Assembly (NCBI GenBank): GCA_001970955.1
Contig: MPUH01000202.1
Coordinates: 19,049-83,048 of the forward strand
Length of the DNA stretch: 64,000 bases
Source of the DNA: Stentor coeruleus
Taxonomy: Eukaryota; Ciliophora; Heterotrichea; Heterotrichida; Stentoridae
Direction of reading: 5' to 3'
The position numbers and the translations under genes were made by a program. Positions within the stretch are counted from its first letter, which is position 1. The number at the start of each line of letters is the position of its first letter. The notes under the pieces are model-generated. The model did no database searches. It worked only from the letters and a program-made list of their open reading frames with translations, and had not been told where the DNA came from. Below, piece after piece: positions 31,830 through 41,867 of this stretch.

Positions 31830-34800
31830 CTACGATATATTACTATTTCGTTTCTTTCGTTTAAACATGCCAAAAAATCCTTTTCCTTTATTAGCCTCTT
31901 CATTAATTCTCTTTATAAGTTCATCCTTTTCATCTCTAAGCATTCTAACATCAGCTTTAGCTTCATTTAACTCTTTTTCTAATTTCTGATTATCAGCTGA
32001 TAAAGTGTTTATAAATTCTCCCCAATTAGTCTTTGATACAATAAGCTCAGTTTCTAATCTTTGATTATGTGCTTGTAATAAAGTCATTTTAGCTTCTTGT
32101 AACATATACTCATGAGAAAAATCTTTACTTGACTGTCTGGTTTTGTTATGCAAAGATACTTCTTGAAACCTCTGTTCTGAATGTACTATTTGCGCTTTAT
32201 AATGAGCATTTTCTCCTTGTAACATAGTAATTTGATGTTCTAAATCTTTAATAGTCTCTTCTAAACGACGAATTTGACTGATTTTATCTGAGACTGCAAC
32301 TTCAAGTTCTTTGATTTTATTACTTTCTGGAGATGATGCTGGCTTAAGGAAAAGTAAAGATTTTTTAAAGTCTTCAAATGGATTTCTAACTATTGGTTCT
32401 TCTTCTTCGAGTACTGAACCTTCAGTTATAACTTCTTCGAAGTTCTCGATTACTGATACGGCAACAACACGATTTGAACCTTTCTCATCATCACTATCTG
32501 AATAATCGATTTCTGTAGTTACTCTTATTTCTTCATTAGCTCTATCTTCTTCAAGTCTTCTTAATTGATCTTCTACTTCTTGAAGTTTACTTTGTGTTTC
32601 ACTTAGTTCTGATTCAAGTTGTCTAGATTTACTCACTGAATCATTTAATTCTTTTTCAATTTTCTTAGTGCGATCGTTGCGGAATTTCAGCTCTTTATCT
32701 AAAGAGTTGTTAGTAACTTCAAGTTCTTTAACTTGGGCTTGAAGAGAGTTTATTTTATCTTGGTCTTTTTCTGACCCAAATTTTAACGATGAGCTTTGTA
32801 ATTTTTCTAATTCTTGCTCAAGAGAGGTAAGTTGAGATTCATAATCTTGTTTCATATTTAATAACAGTGTTTCGTATGAGATTTTTAATTTAAGAATTTC
32901 TGATTCTTCTGATGAGTTATCTTTGATTAAATAAATTTCTGTAGCTTGTGGGGAAATAGTTAATGTTGTAGCTTGTCTTGGACTAGTTAAAGAGAAAGGT
33001 GAAGAGATATTCAAACTAAGTTCTCCTCTATTTTCTTCAGTTGTTGATAAAACCGTATTAGGTACTAAGCTACAGCTTTGGATGATTTCTGTAGAAAAGT
33101 CAAGATCTTGAGCAATCGATCTGATTTTATCTTTTAAAGCATCAACTTTAACTGAAGTTTGAATAATTCCTAGCGATGGGCGATTCTTAGAATGTCCTAA
33201 AGATGGTCTTTCTCTTGGAGATGCTAAGCTTTCAATAGAAAAACCCATTGTATGTGATTTCTGTAATGAATGAAGTTCTAAAGTACTTGCTTCAGTAGAT
33301 TCTAACAAATATTTATTTTTAGGGCTGCTTTCAATCCTTATTCCACTTTGACTAAAACTAAAAGTTTTTTGTTTTTGTGGTAATTCTGGAACAAACGACC
33401 CTTTACTAGGACTTAAAACCAAAGTATCAGCAGGTTCATCTTTCTTAGTCTCTCTTATAACCAAAATTTCTCTATTAGTTTGGACAAGTTTCATCAATAT
33501 TTGATTACGTTTCTCCAAATCATCCGATTTAGCTTTAACCTTTTGTAATTCAACTTTAAGATTTTCAATAGTAATCTCCAATTCCCCTTTATCTACACTC
33601 TCAGGCACTTTTGCATCTTCTTCAAGGTTTTCATCTACTTTTGGTATTGTATAAAACTCTCTAAGTTTAGCTTGAAGTTTACTCATAGACTCAGCTTTAT
33701 TCTTCAAACATTTCATTAAAGACTCAACTTTACCTTTAAGCTTCCCATTTTTCTGTAAAAGTTTTTTTGATGCTTCGACTTCTTCAGATTTATATTGATT
33801 TGTCGTTGCTTTTGATTGATCTAAATTATCACGTAAAGATTTACAGTTTTCTGTTAGGTCTAATATATTTTCTTTATATCTGACTATTTTATCATTGTAT
33901 TTTTGTTTAAGTTGGTATACGTTTTCTTCAAATGATGCTTTCATTTTGGCCATTTCTGATTCCGCATTTTCTAAAGCTGTGGATTTTTCTTTGATTAAAA
34001 CATTTAATTCTTGGTTTTGGTCTTTTAGTCTTGAAGCTTCTTTTTCTTTGTTGATTCTATCGTTTTCTAAGTTTCTTAATCTATATTCATAGTCATTTAT
34101 GCTGTCGTTTCTTAGGTTTAGTTCTTCTTCTAGGTTTTTTATTGAGTGGTCGAGTTTTTTAATTTTCTTTTCGCATTCGTTTAGGGAGTCGATTTTTGTG
34201 TTGACTTCATTAGAGAGGTTTTTCTTTTTAGCTTTTAAGCTTTGGATTTTTTCATTGAGTTTTTCTAGTTTTTGGTCGTTTTCTTCGAATTGCTTGAAAA
34301 CGCTGCCTTGGAAAGCTTTGAGGCCAAGACGGGATTCTCTAAAGTCTGGATTGAGCTCATTTAGTTCATCGAATAAAGACTCACCTACTAAGACAGATTT
34401 TCTTGCTATGTCTGCTGCTTCTTGAAACTCTTTAGCTTTTTGTTCAAGGTCTTGGATTTGGTGTTTGTATTTATAAANGTCTGGATTGAGCTCATTTAGT
34501 TCATCGAATAAAGACTCACCTACTAAGACAGATTTTCTTGCTATGTCCGCTGCTTCTTGAAACTCTTTAGCTTTTTGTTCAAGGTCTTGGATTTGGTGTT
34601 TGTATTTATAAACTTTTTCTGTGTTTTCTCTACGAAGAGCTTCAAGTTTAGCTTCAAACTCCATCTCTTTACTAAGTAGTTCATTATCATGATCATCTAT
34701 TATAAGTTTTGCTTCATTTAACTCAGATTCTACCTTATGCTTATCCTTTTCCAATTTGCTGTACTGTCTTTTCATTTCTTCTATAGTAAATTTAAAGTTT

Positions 34801-35699
34801 TCAATCTCATCAATCTTAGCAGCTATTGCGTTCTCATGATTATGCTTAATGTCTTTAATAACTTTTTCATAGTGGGCAACTTTATCTAATAAATCATTTA
34901 ATTCTTCATTTTTTTCTGATTCTATCCCTTTTAGAATATCTTGAAAATCAAGTTCCATTTCTGTTAAAGTTTTCCCCTGTTTATGCATAGTTGATTTGAT
35001 TTCAGATTTTGCAATTACTAGGCGTTGATTTTTTAATTCAAGATCATTGTACTTCTTAGCTAATTCATCACGGGACTTTGTAATATCCAGAACTTTCTTT
35101 TGTGCAGAAGCCAACTCAAGTTTAAGATTCAAAATATCAGCTTCAATTTTTGACATTGAGCCCTTTCTAGGCTTTTTTTCTTTAGATTGTTTCAATTCCT
35201 CTTTAAGCTTCCTATATTTCTGCTTATAGGTATTAGGTTTTTTCAACATCTGATCATATTGCTCATACAGCAAAGTATATTGATTTTTCAAAAGTACATA
35301 TTCAGCTTGACCATTTCTTATAATATTATCCCTCTCAATCACTGCAAATTCTTTATCTTTAATCTCTTTGAACATATACTCCCTAAATCCTTCCAAATCT
35401 TTTTTATATTTCACTACAAGTTCTTCTGTGTCTTTAAGTTTTCTTTCTAATTGACTATTTCTTGACCTTGCAATCTCCAATTCTGCCTTCATAGCTTCCA
35501 TTTCTTCAATATTCACAGGGAGATTCGTGTAACTTTGCTCTAGTCTAAGATTTTTCGTTTTTTCAGATTCTAGCTTGATTGTCAAGTCTGAAATTTCACG
35601 TTTATATTCCCACAGCTGTTTACGAAAGTTCTGCTGATATGAATTACTATCAGGCTCTAACACTTGAGATGTTTCGATAAAGCTTTGAGACTCTACCAT
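31830..35699 (-). CDS. Large coiled-coil protein, 1244 aa after collapse
   Basis: The start is an ATG at 35699 (MVESQSFIETS). The 134-bp duplication at N 34478 adds 135 bp in frame, so the true protein is about 1244 aa rather than 1289. Coiled coil covers residues ~30-700 and ~900-1220. The region ~700-900 is Ser-rich and probably disordered, with repeated SPR/SPK motifs that look like phosphorylation sites. An acidic patch (DYSDSDDEKG) follows. The C-terminus ends GFFGMFKRKKRNSNIS, a hydrophobic-basic tail very like the FKNMFKKKKK end of the giant coiled-coil protein at 9267. A structural or tethering role is inferred. Confidence 0.85.
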   Translation of the reverse strand: MVESQSFIETSQVLEPDSNSYQQNFRKQLWEYKREISDLTIKLESEKTKNLRLEQSYTNLPVNIEEMEAMKAELEIARSRNSQLERKLKDTEELVVKYKKDLEGFREYMFKEIKDKEFAVIERDNIIRNGQAEYVLLKNQYTLLYEQYDQMLKKPNTYKQKYRKLKEELKQSKEKKPRKGSMSKIEADILNLKLELASAQKKVLDITKSRDELAKKYNDLELKNQRLVIAKSEIKSTMHKQGKTLTEMELDFQDILKGIESEKNEELNDLLDKVAHYEKVIKDIKHNHENAIAAKIDEIENFKFTIEEMKRQYSKLEKDKHKVESELNEAKLIIDDHDNELLSKEMEFEAKLEALRRENTEKVYKYKHQIQDLEQKAKEFQEAADIARKSVLVGESLFDELNELNPDXYKYKHQIQDLEQKAKEFQEAADIARKSVLVGESLFDELNELNPDFRESRLGLKAFQGSVFKQFEENDQKLEKLNEKIQSLKAKKKNLSNEVNTKIDSLNECEKKIKKLDHSIKNLEEELNLRNDSINDYEYRLRNLENDRINKEKEASRLKDQNQELNVLIKEKSTALENAESEMAKMKASFEENVYQLKQKYNDKIVRYKENILDLTENCKSLRDNLDQSKATTNQYKSEEVEASKKLLQKNGKLKGKVESLMKCLKNKAESMSKLQAKLREFYTIPKVDENLEEDAKVPESVDKGELEITIENLKVELQKVKAKSDDLEKRNQILMKLVQTNREILVIRETKKDEPADTLVLSPSKGSFVPELPQKQKTFSFSQSGIRIESSPKNKYLLESTEASTLELHSLQKSHTMGFSIESLASPRERPSLGHSKNRPSLGIIQTSVKVDALKDKIRSIAQDLDFSTEIIQSCSLVPNTVLSTTEENRGELSLNISSPFSLTSPRQATTLTISPQATEIYLIKDNSSEESEILKLKISYETLLLNMKQDYESQLTSLEQELEKLQSSSLKFGSEKDQDKINSLQAQVKELEVTNNSLDKELKFRNDRTKKIEKELNDSVSKSRQLESELSETQSKLQEVEDQLRRLEEDRANEEIRVTTEIDYSDSDDEKGSNRVVAVSVIENFEEVITEGSVLEEEEPIVRNPFEDFKKSLLFLKPASSPESNKIKELEVAVSDKISQIRRLEETIKDLEHQITMLQGENAHYKAQIVHSEQRFQEVSLHNKTRQSSKDFSHEYMLQEAKMTLLQAHNQRLETELIVSKTNWGEFINTLSADNQKLEKELNEAKADVRMLRDEKDELIKRINEEANKGKGFFGMFKRKKRNSNIS
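34344..34612. repeat. Assembly duplication around N at 34478 (134-bp copies)
   Basis: Copies 34344-34477 and 34479-34612 differ at one visible base (TCTGCT versus TCCGCT). The extra 135 bp stays in frame and would duplicate 45 residues of the coiled-coil protein. Confidence 0.9.
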
Positions 35700-36347
35700 T
35701 TATTCGCCAACAGACTTTGATCTAAAATTAAGCTTGTTTTATATTAAGGTTAATTTATACTCATTAGAGAATCTACTGTAATAAATCTATTTGAATTTTA
35801 TAGAATTTGAATTATATTAAGAGATAAACTTTATAAGGATAGGTACTGGGAAGTTTTAATGATTAGGAAATTAGATTATATTGAAAAATAATTTGTGATG
35901 GGCTAGAGAGGATTAGAAAGGGTTGATGATTTTTCTTTTAAGATTGGAATATTAGGATTTTTATTGGATTTTAATATTTTGTGTAGTGTAAGATGAAGTT
36001 TTAGCAGAATACAAAATGATAAAAACAAGAAAATCATGATGATTATCTGATTATCCAATCGATGATAATTTTATATGATAATAACTACTAGAAATAAAAT
36101 ACTACAGTCCCAAATAAAATAGCAAATCTTATCCTTATACTCAATACCTAACATCTTAAAACCCTCACAACCAAACTAATTTCCTAATATTCCTCATCAA
36201 AAAACCCATCATTAATTCCTTCAATCTTTCTCCACCTCCATACTTAGCACAACAAACTCCAACATAAATCATAACCTTTTACCTAACCATCTCATAAAAT
36301 TTCAGTCAATCCTAGTAAAAGTCCATAGCCACAAATTATAATAATAA
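35700..36347. promoter_or_regulatory. Divergent intergenic promoter region with strongest skew switch
   Basis: The left part (35800-36000) is G-rich on the plus strand. The 120 bases 36181-36300 contain 38 C and a single G by direct count. The switch lies near 36000-36060. This fits two promoters firing outward to the coiled-coil gene and to EF-Tu. Confidence 0.55.
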
Positions 36348-37628
36348 ATGTTTAGGTTGGTGTGTAGATCGTTCGCGAAATTCGTCCGTGACAAGCCGCA
36401 CCTGAATGTGGGCACAGTGGGTCATATTGACCACGGTAAGACCACACTGACGGCTGCTATCACCCATTACCTAAACAACAAAGGTATGGCAGAAAAACGA
36501 ACTTATGAGCAAATCGACTGCGCTCCTGAAGAAAAAGCTCGTGGAATTACCATCAACACAACAACTCTTGAATATCATACCGACAAAAGACACTATTCAC
36601 ATATGGATTGCCCTGGACATTCAGATTACGTCAAAAACATGATTACAGGTGCAGCTCGTATGGATGGTGCAATTTTAGTGGTATCAGCACCAGATGGTGT
36701 TATGCCTCAAACAAGAGAACATGTGTTACTTTGTCGACAAACTGGGGTTAAAAGTATTGTAATCTTTTTGAATAAGTGCGATTTAATGGATGATGCTGAT
36801 TTACAAGAAATCGTTGAGATGGAAGTTAGAGAAATCCTCACTAAATATGATTTTGATGGACCAGGAGCTAAATGTATTCGTGGCTCTGCTTTAGCTGCTC
36901 TTGGTCAAGCAACACATGAGTTATATAGTGCTAAACAAATAGGGGAATTACTTGATGCTATGGATACAGGGCTTTTGATTCCGGAAAGGGCAAAAGATAA
37001 ACCTTTTCTTTTAAGTATTGAAAGTTGTTATAATATTGCAGGTAGAGGAGCTGTTGTTACTGGATGTGTTGAACATGGGATTATTAAACCTGGAGCTGAT
37101 GCTGAAGTTATTGGGCTTACAAAAACTCCATTGAAAACTGGGATTATGAGTGTTGAAACTTTTAAGAAAACTTTGGATGTTGGAGAACCTGGTGACAATG
37201 TTGGTGTGTTGTTAAGAGGTTTAAGGAAAGAAGATTTACATAGAGGACAAGCTTTAGTCCAGCCTGGGAAATATGAAGTGTTTTTTAATTTTGAGTCACA
37301 GTTGTATATACTGAAAGAAGAAGAAGGTGGTAGGAAGAAACCATTTTTCTCAGGTTTTAGTCCTCAGTGTTTTGTAAGAACTGCTGATGTACAGACAGCT
37401 ATAAAACTCCCTGAAGGAAAGAAAATGGCTGTTGGTGGGGATCATTTTACTGCTGTACTCAAACTTCAATCTCCTTTACCTATATATGTTGGATGCAGAT
37501 ATGCTTTAAGAGAAGGTGGGAAAACTGTTGGTGGTGGAGTTATTACTAAAATTTTACCAGATGAACCCTCTGACCTTGCATCTTTGGCAAAGAAAAAAAC
37601 CCCAACCTCAGGATCTAAGAAGAAATAG
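36348..37628 (+). CDS. TUFM: Mitochondrial elongation factor Tu
   Basis: This 426-aa GTPase delivers aminoacyl-tRNA to the mitochondrial ribosome. All GTP-binding motifs are present: G1 GHIDHGKTT (25-33), switch I RGITIN (65-70), G3 DCPGH (87-91), G4 NKCD (142-145) and G5 GSAL. Domains 2 and 3 follow to about residue 405. The first 15 residues ([15 protein letters not shown]) are basic and amphipathic, a short mitochondrial targeting peptide; together with bacterial-type EF-Tu features this argues against cytosolic eEF1A. The C-terminus has a Lys/Ser extension ([12 protein letters not shown]). The first 100 bp are noticeably more GC-rich than the rest of the gene. Confidence 0.96.
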   Translation: MFRLVCRSFAKFVRDKPHLNVGTVGHIDHGKTTLTAAITHYLNNKGMAEKRTYEQIDCAPEEKARGITINTTTLEYHTDKRHYSHMDCPGHSDYVKNMITGAARMDGAILVVSAPDGVMPQTREHVLLCRQTGVKSIVIFLNKCDLMDDADLQEIVEMEVREILTKYDFDGPGAKCIRGSALAALGQATHELYSAKQIGELLDAMDTGLLIPERAKDKPFLLSIESCYNIAGRGAVVTGCVEHGIIKPGADAEVIGLTKTPLKTGIMSVETFKKTLDVGEPGDNVGVLLRGLRKEDLHRGQALVQPGKYEVFFNFESQLYILKEEEGGRKKPFFSGFSPQCFVRTADVQTAIKLPEGKKMAVGGDHFTAVLKLQSPLPIYVGCRYALREGGKTVGGGVITKILPDEPSDLASLAKKKTPTSGSKKK

Positions 37629-38118
37629 TTAGTAATATTATCTTTAAGTATTTACTATTAAAAAAAAAGTATTAGAATATTTATGAGGGATGTTAATAGG
37701 GCAAATAATGATATGGATGATTTTTAGGAATTAAGATGAGGTTTTTTAGATTGGAAAATATTATTAGAAGTAAAAATTATTAAAATGAATGTGCTGAAAA
37801 ATAGGTTTAGTTGGGATAGGAATTGAGTTTTTTTATGAAATTATGAGGCTTAAGGGGTGATTCTGAATATTTTTCAGAGGCTGATATTGAGATTATTATT
37901 ATAATAGAAATTAAGATGAAATATTTTTGGAAGATGCTATGTGTAATACTTTCAGATGATAGAGTAAACATAATTTTACCTAACAGAAATAATTTTTATT
38001 TATCATAAACATAACTAATATTATTTATAATTAAATTACCCTATGACTAAGTTAATTAATTTACTATATAAATAATTCAACTTCTTATTTTCGAAATTAT
38101 ATTAAAATAAACTGACAA
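37629..38118. other. Intergenic, 490 bp
   Basis: This gap lies between two plus-strand genes. In 37681-37740 I count 17 G and 1 C (downstream signature of EF-Tu), changing to G-poor sequence before 38119. No feature recognised. Confidence 0.5.
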
Positions 38119-39090
38119 ATGGGAACAGTATGCGAATCCTGCTTAAAAGACTTTAGTAACACGAAAGCCTTAACTGAATTAGAAATAGAAAAAGTTAGAA
38201 GAATCCAAAAAAATCGAGTAGTACTTCAGCCATTTATAAAAATCCAAGCAGCTTGGCGTGGCTACCAAACCCGTAAAAAACTATGCATGCAACTTATAGA
38301 AACCCCTCTTAACAAAATTACTGAAAACAAACTAGGTAAGTTTAAATATTCTGTCAAAACTTTTGGTATGGAAAATAGGGGTCCATTTCGATATCCTAAC
38401 AAATCAATCTACATCGGCGAATGGAATCCAAAAACAAACCTTCGCGAGGGCAAAGGTATCCATATCTGGAGCGATGGTTCTCTTTATGAAGGTTACTGGT
38501 GTTTAGACAAAGCAAACGGTAAAGGTCGACTTATCCATGGTGACGGAGATGTATATGAAGGTGATTGGAAAGATGATAAAGCTGAAGGTACAGGAACATT
38601 TATACATACAGATGGAACTGTATATGAAGGTGAATGGTTAAATGATAAACAACATGGTCAAGGTATAGAACGTTGGCCTGATGGTGCTTGGTATAAAGGA
38701 ACTTATTATAAAGGTTATAAACAAGGATATGGAGAATTTTATTGGAAAGATGGTAGTAGTTATAGAGGAGATTTTATACAAAATGATCTTGAAGGAAGAG
38801 GGACTTATAATTGGCCTAATCTAAGATCATATACAGGGTTATGGAAAGATAATAAAATGCATGGAGAAGGGGTTTTTAGATGGAATGATGGAAGGTCATA
38901 TACAGGATCATATGTTGATGATTTAAAACATGGAGTTGGGGAGTTTAAATGGCCAGATGGAAAAATGTTAAAAGGAACTTGGATGAAGGGAAAACAACAT
39001 GGTGAAGCTTTGATTATTTTCCCTGATGGGCAGAGAAAAATAACATATTGGGATATGGGTAAACAGGCTAATATTGGGAAAAATATGTGA
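38119..39090 (+). CDS. IQ motif and MORN-repeat protein
   Basis: This 323-aa protein starts MGTVCESC, so Gly2 and Cys5 could be acylated, though Ser is not at position 6. An IQ motif lies near residues 38-58 (IKIQAAWRGYQTRKK), a likely calmodulin or centrin site. Nine MORN repeats of about 23 residues follow, from ~85 to ~305, each with the Y-x-G-x-W...G-x-G pattern (VYEGDWKDDKAEGTGTF, SYTGLWKDNKMHGEGVF). MORN proteins attach to membranes and cytoskeleton in ciliates and other protists. It ends in TGA. It converges with the TPR-IQ gene, with only 42 bp between stops. Confidence 0.93.
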   Translation: MGTVCESCLKDFSNTKALTELEIEKVRRIQKNRVVLQPFIKIQAAWRGYQTRKKLCMQLIETPLNKITENKLGKFKYSVKTFGMENRGPFRYPNKSIYIGEWNPKTNLREGKGIHIWSDGSLYEGYWCLDKANGKGRLIHGDGDVYEGDWKDDKAEGTGTFIHTDGTVYEGEWLNDKQHGQGIERWPDGAWYKGTYYKGYKQGYGEFYWKDGSSYRGDFIQNDLEGRGTYNWPNLRSYTGLWKDNKMHGEGVFRWNDGRSYTGSYVDDLKHGVGEFKWPDGKMLKGTWMKGKQHGEALIIFPDGQRKITYWDMGKQANIGKNM

Positions 39091-39132
39091 AATTATAATT
39101 AATGTATAGAATAGGTTTTCGAGTTTTTTTAG

Positions 39133-40983
39133 TTATAATAATTTCTGGTTTAGGCGCTTACGGACAAGATACCCACGGTAGTTGGCTTGGATGAAAATTA
39201 TTGCTGAACGGATTTCTTTGTAGATTTGCTGACATTGATATCTTCTTACGTGCTTTTGAATAATTATTGCTGCGAGGTGTTGTTTCATAAGATTTTTTTG
39301 GAAAAGATAAGTGCGGAATGCGGATTGGGTTATAGTTAATGGGGTTTTAACTATAGCCGCATCAACAAATACAACTTTTTTCTGGTTTTTTTTCTGATCT
39401 TCTTGCTCTTTAGCATTTTCTCCATCATTTTCTTTCTGGCTTTCATCTTTTTGCGCTTTAGGGTTTTCATTAACTGGTTTTTTATTAGCATTTTCAGTAT
39501 TTTTCTTGTGTTTTTTTCCAGTTTTGAACTTTTTCCCTTTTTGTTTCGGTATATTCTCAGGCGTTTTTACAGTTTTTTCTACTTCTCCAGGTATTTCAGA
39601 CACATCTAAATGCTTACTTAAGCTACTAATCAAATCTTTATTCTCTTTTACTGTAATATCATCTACAATATCTTCTATATTTTTATTCCTACTAGCTGGA
39701 TTTTTTTTATAAGAACCTTTATCTATATCTAAAATCCCAGGAATGCTATCAACCTTATAGTTTTCAAGTTCAGGGAGTTGTTCTTTAAAAGGTTTGACTT
39801 TTTTATCAAAATCTTGATATTGATTTTCTAAATGTTTGATTCGATTTTGGAGTTTTTTTACATCAATCGCTACTGGTGGTCTAGAATTAGGCTTTGGGAT
39901 ATTCAAACCCTTTCCCCAATATACAGGTGCTGATGAAGTTCTATGATTATGAGGAGGTTCCTCTGATTCATAAGACATTTCTTGTCCTTCTTGTATTTTC
40001 TCCATCCTTCTTGGGACTCTCTGTATCCTTTCATTATTCTCAGGGAATTCCATCGCATCTTTCTTAAAACTTAAGGGAAAATTTTGTGTCCTATTTTTCG
40101 TATCAAAAGTTCTTGGTTTAGAATGAGCACTAAAAAAACCATTATTTTGATACATAGGTTGAAGTCTATCTCCAGTTAAAAACCTAATCTGCCCTAAATC
40201 TGCTGTTGTTTCTTGAATTACAGGGGGGATTTTTGATATTGGTTTTCCTTGAGGTATTGATAATTTTTTTTTTCCATAAGGGCCTATACTTGGGAGCTTT
40301 TTTGTTGGGGGAAATCCTGAAGTTGCTCTTTTTTCACTGGGTTGGACTCGGTTTGTCAAACGAAACTGCTCCCTTGCGCTGGTTCGAGTTTCTTGTTTTT
40401 CAAGTTTTTCAAGAGCCTCGATATAACTTTTGTAGATGGATTGAGTAAGCTGATTTCCTTCTCCAAGCTGTTTGGTTGCGAACTGCCATGCTGTCTTGTA
40501 GCATTCTACGGCATGCTTCATATTATTCAAAAATTCATATTCAACTCCTGTGTTATGGTAACCGATTATCAAAGTACTCACCAAATTAGGTGCGCTTTTA
40601 TCACACTTTTCTACTAGTGAAAGTGCTTTACATCCGTTCTCCAAAGCCATTTCATGTTTACCTAATTGTGAGTAAATAGCACATATATTCAATAATGTCC
40701 CAGCCAAGTTAACATTTTCCACTGGTTCAACAGATTCTTTTTCGCAAGCTTTTTTTAAGAAATTCAACGCTACATTAGGTTTATTAATACGTTTGTAAAA
40801 GCACCCAAAGTTATTCAAAGTTATCGCCTGGAGTTTAAGATTAGAGTTCGGATCTAAAGTGCTGAGCATTTGATCAGCATCTTTCAAAGTCTTTAATGCT
40901 AAAGTAAAGTTTTCTTCTTTCAAATAATTCATCGCATCTCTGTTAAGGTGCAAAATAAAGTCTTCAAGTTCATTATCTGCCAT
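39133..40983 (-). CDS. TPR protein with C-terminal IQ motifs
   Basis: The start chosen is the ATG at 40983 (MADNELEDF), giving 616 aa; the longer frame to 41088 adds 35 hydrophobic residues unlike a normal leader and removes the usual G-poor upstream. Residues ~15-220 contain four or five TPR helices (LNNFGCFYKRINKPNVALNFLKKA, YHNTGVEYEFLNNMKHAVECY). The middle is Pro/Lys-rich and disordered, with a Lys/Glu run. Two IQ motifs close the protein (AAIIIQKHVRRYQCQ and AIIFIQANYRGYLVRKR). TPR plus IQ suggests a calmodulin- or centrin-linked scaffold of cilia or cortex; that is inferred. Confidence 0.87.
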   Translation of the reverse strand: MADNELEDFILHLNRDAMNYLKEENFTLALKTLKDADQMLSTLDPNSNLKLQAITLNNFGCFYKRINKPNVALNFLKKACEKESVEPVENVNLAGTLLNICAIYSQLGKHEMALENGCKALSLVEKCDKSAPNLVSTLIIGYHNTGVEYEFLNNMKHAVECYKTAWQFATKQLGEGNQLTQSIYKSYIEALEKLEKQETRTSAREQFRLTNRVQPSEKRATSGFPPTKKLPSIGPYGKKKLSIPQGKPISKIPPVIQETTADLGQIRFLTGDRLQPMYQNNGFFSAHSKPRTFDTKNRTQNFPLSFKKDAMEFPENNERIQRVPRRMEKIQEGQEMSYESEEPPHNHRTSSAPVYWGKGLNIPKPNSRPPVAIDVKKLQNRIKHLENQYQDFDKKVKPFKEQLPELENYKVDSIPGILDIDKGSYKKNPASRNKNIEDIVDDITVKENKDLISSLSKHLDVSEIPGEVEKTVKTPENIPKQKGKKFKTGKKHKKNTENANKKPVNENPKAQKDESQKENDGENAKEQEDQKKNQKKVVFVDAAIVKTPLTITQSAFRTYLFQKNLMKQHLAAIIIQKHVRRYQCQQIYKEIRSAIIFIQANYRGYLVRKRLNQKLL

Positions 40984-41112
40984 TTGAAAAAAGTTAATAT
41001 TATATGTCTGATATAAAAATATAAAAATTTTAGCGTTGTTTACATAAATGATATACAAACTAGTATACTGCAACCTTTGTATTTTCATAAAGAAAGTAGA
41101 GATCTAGGATCA

Positions 41113-41800
41113 TTTTTCCATGAAAATATTATAAAACTAAAAGAAGATTGTAAAATACAAGACTTAGAGCCAAATGATTTAGTAATACTATAGTTTTATC
41201 CATCAATATTTAATTTATCTAATAAAAAAAACTTTACTATGAGAATTCTGTAGCAACTTAGTTCAAAGTGCGAGAAACAAAAAAGACAGTTATTAAAGCA
41301 ATACAGTCGCTTAGAATCTTTAAATTTTATAGTCAGACACTGTGAGGATTTACAAGAAGAAGGCAAAACAAGGTTGGTTTTATTAAAAGTGATAGAAAAG
41401 TAAGTGATTAAAAATTAACAGGATTAAAAAAGATATCCAATTTTATCAAAATGCCGATATAGATGCTGTGAATAAACAAAAATCAGCTAATAATATGGGG
41501 ATTAATGCACAGGCTATGAGTATTGAATTGGGTATAGAGACAGAAAAGTATAATAGGAAGAATAAAAGGATTAGAAAATTCATTACACCAGCGATAACGA
41601 AAAGGACTGAAAAACTTACCCAATGAGTTGAAAAGCATTTGCAGTCGAGGAAAATAATGTAATAATTTTTTTATTTGTAGTATTAAGAGTTTTTGTGGGT
41701 GGCAGATAATAAAATTAACTATGACGATATGATTAATATGCTTTTTTGAATTTATCGATGATTATGAAAGTAAGTTTTTTTGTTTTTATAACAAATTTTA
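41113..41800 (+). pseudogene. Decayed plus-strand coiled-coil gene, probably related to the TSNAXIP1-like neighbour
   Basis: Several coding-like pieces lie in order: LKEDCKIQDLEPNDLVIL near 41135-41190, KCEKQKRQLLKQYSRLESL from 41254 and NADIDAVNKQKSANNMG up to a TGA at 41624. The last two join in frame if a 22-nt GTAAGT...CAG segment at 41400-41421 is spliced out. Beyond it, NYDDMINMLF continues as EFIDDYESKF only if one T of a T6 run (around 41740) is dropped. No ATG-led complete frame exists. It lies just before the intact TSNAXIP1-like gene on the same strand, so a degenerated duplicate is likely. A real gene with unusual introns is the alternative. Confidence 0.55.
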
Positions 41801-41867
41801 TTAGAAAAAATAATTTGAGCTTTAAAGCTTTTATTTGTTATCGAAATGGGTGGAAAATTGTTTTATA

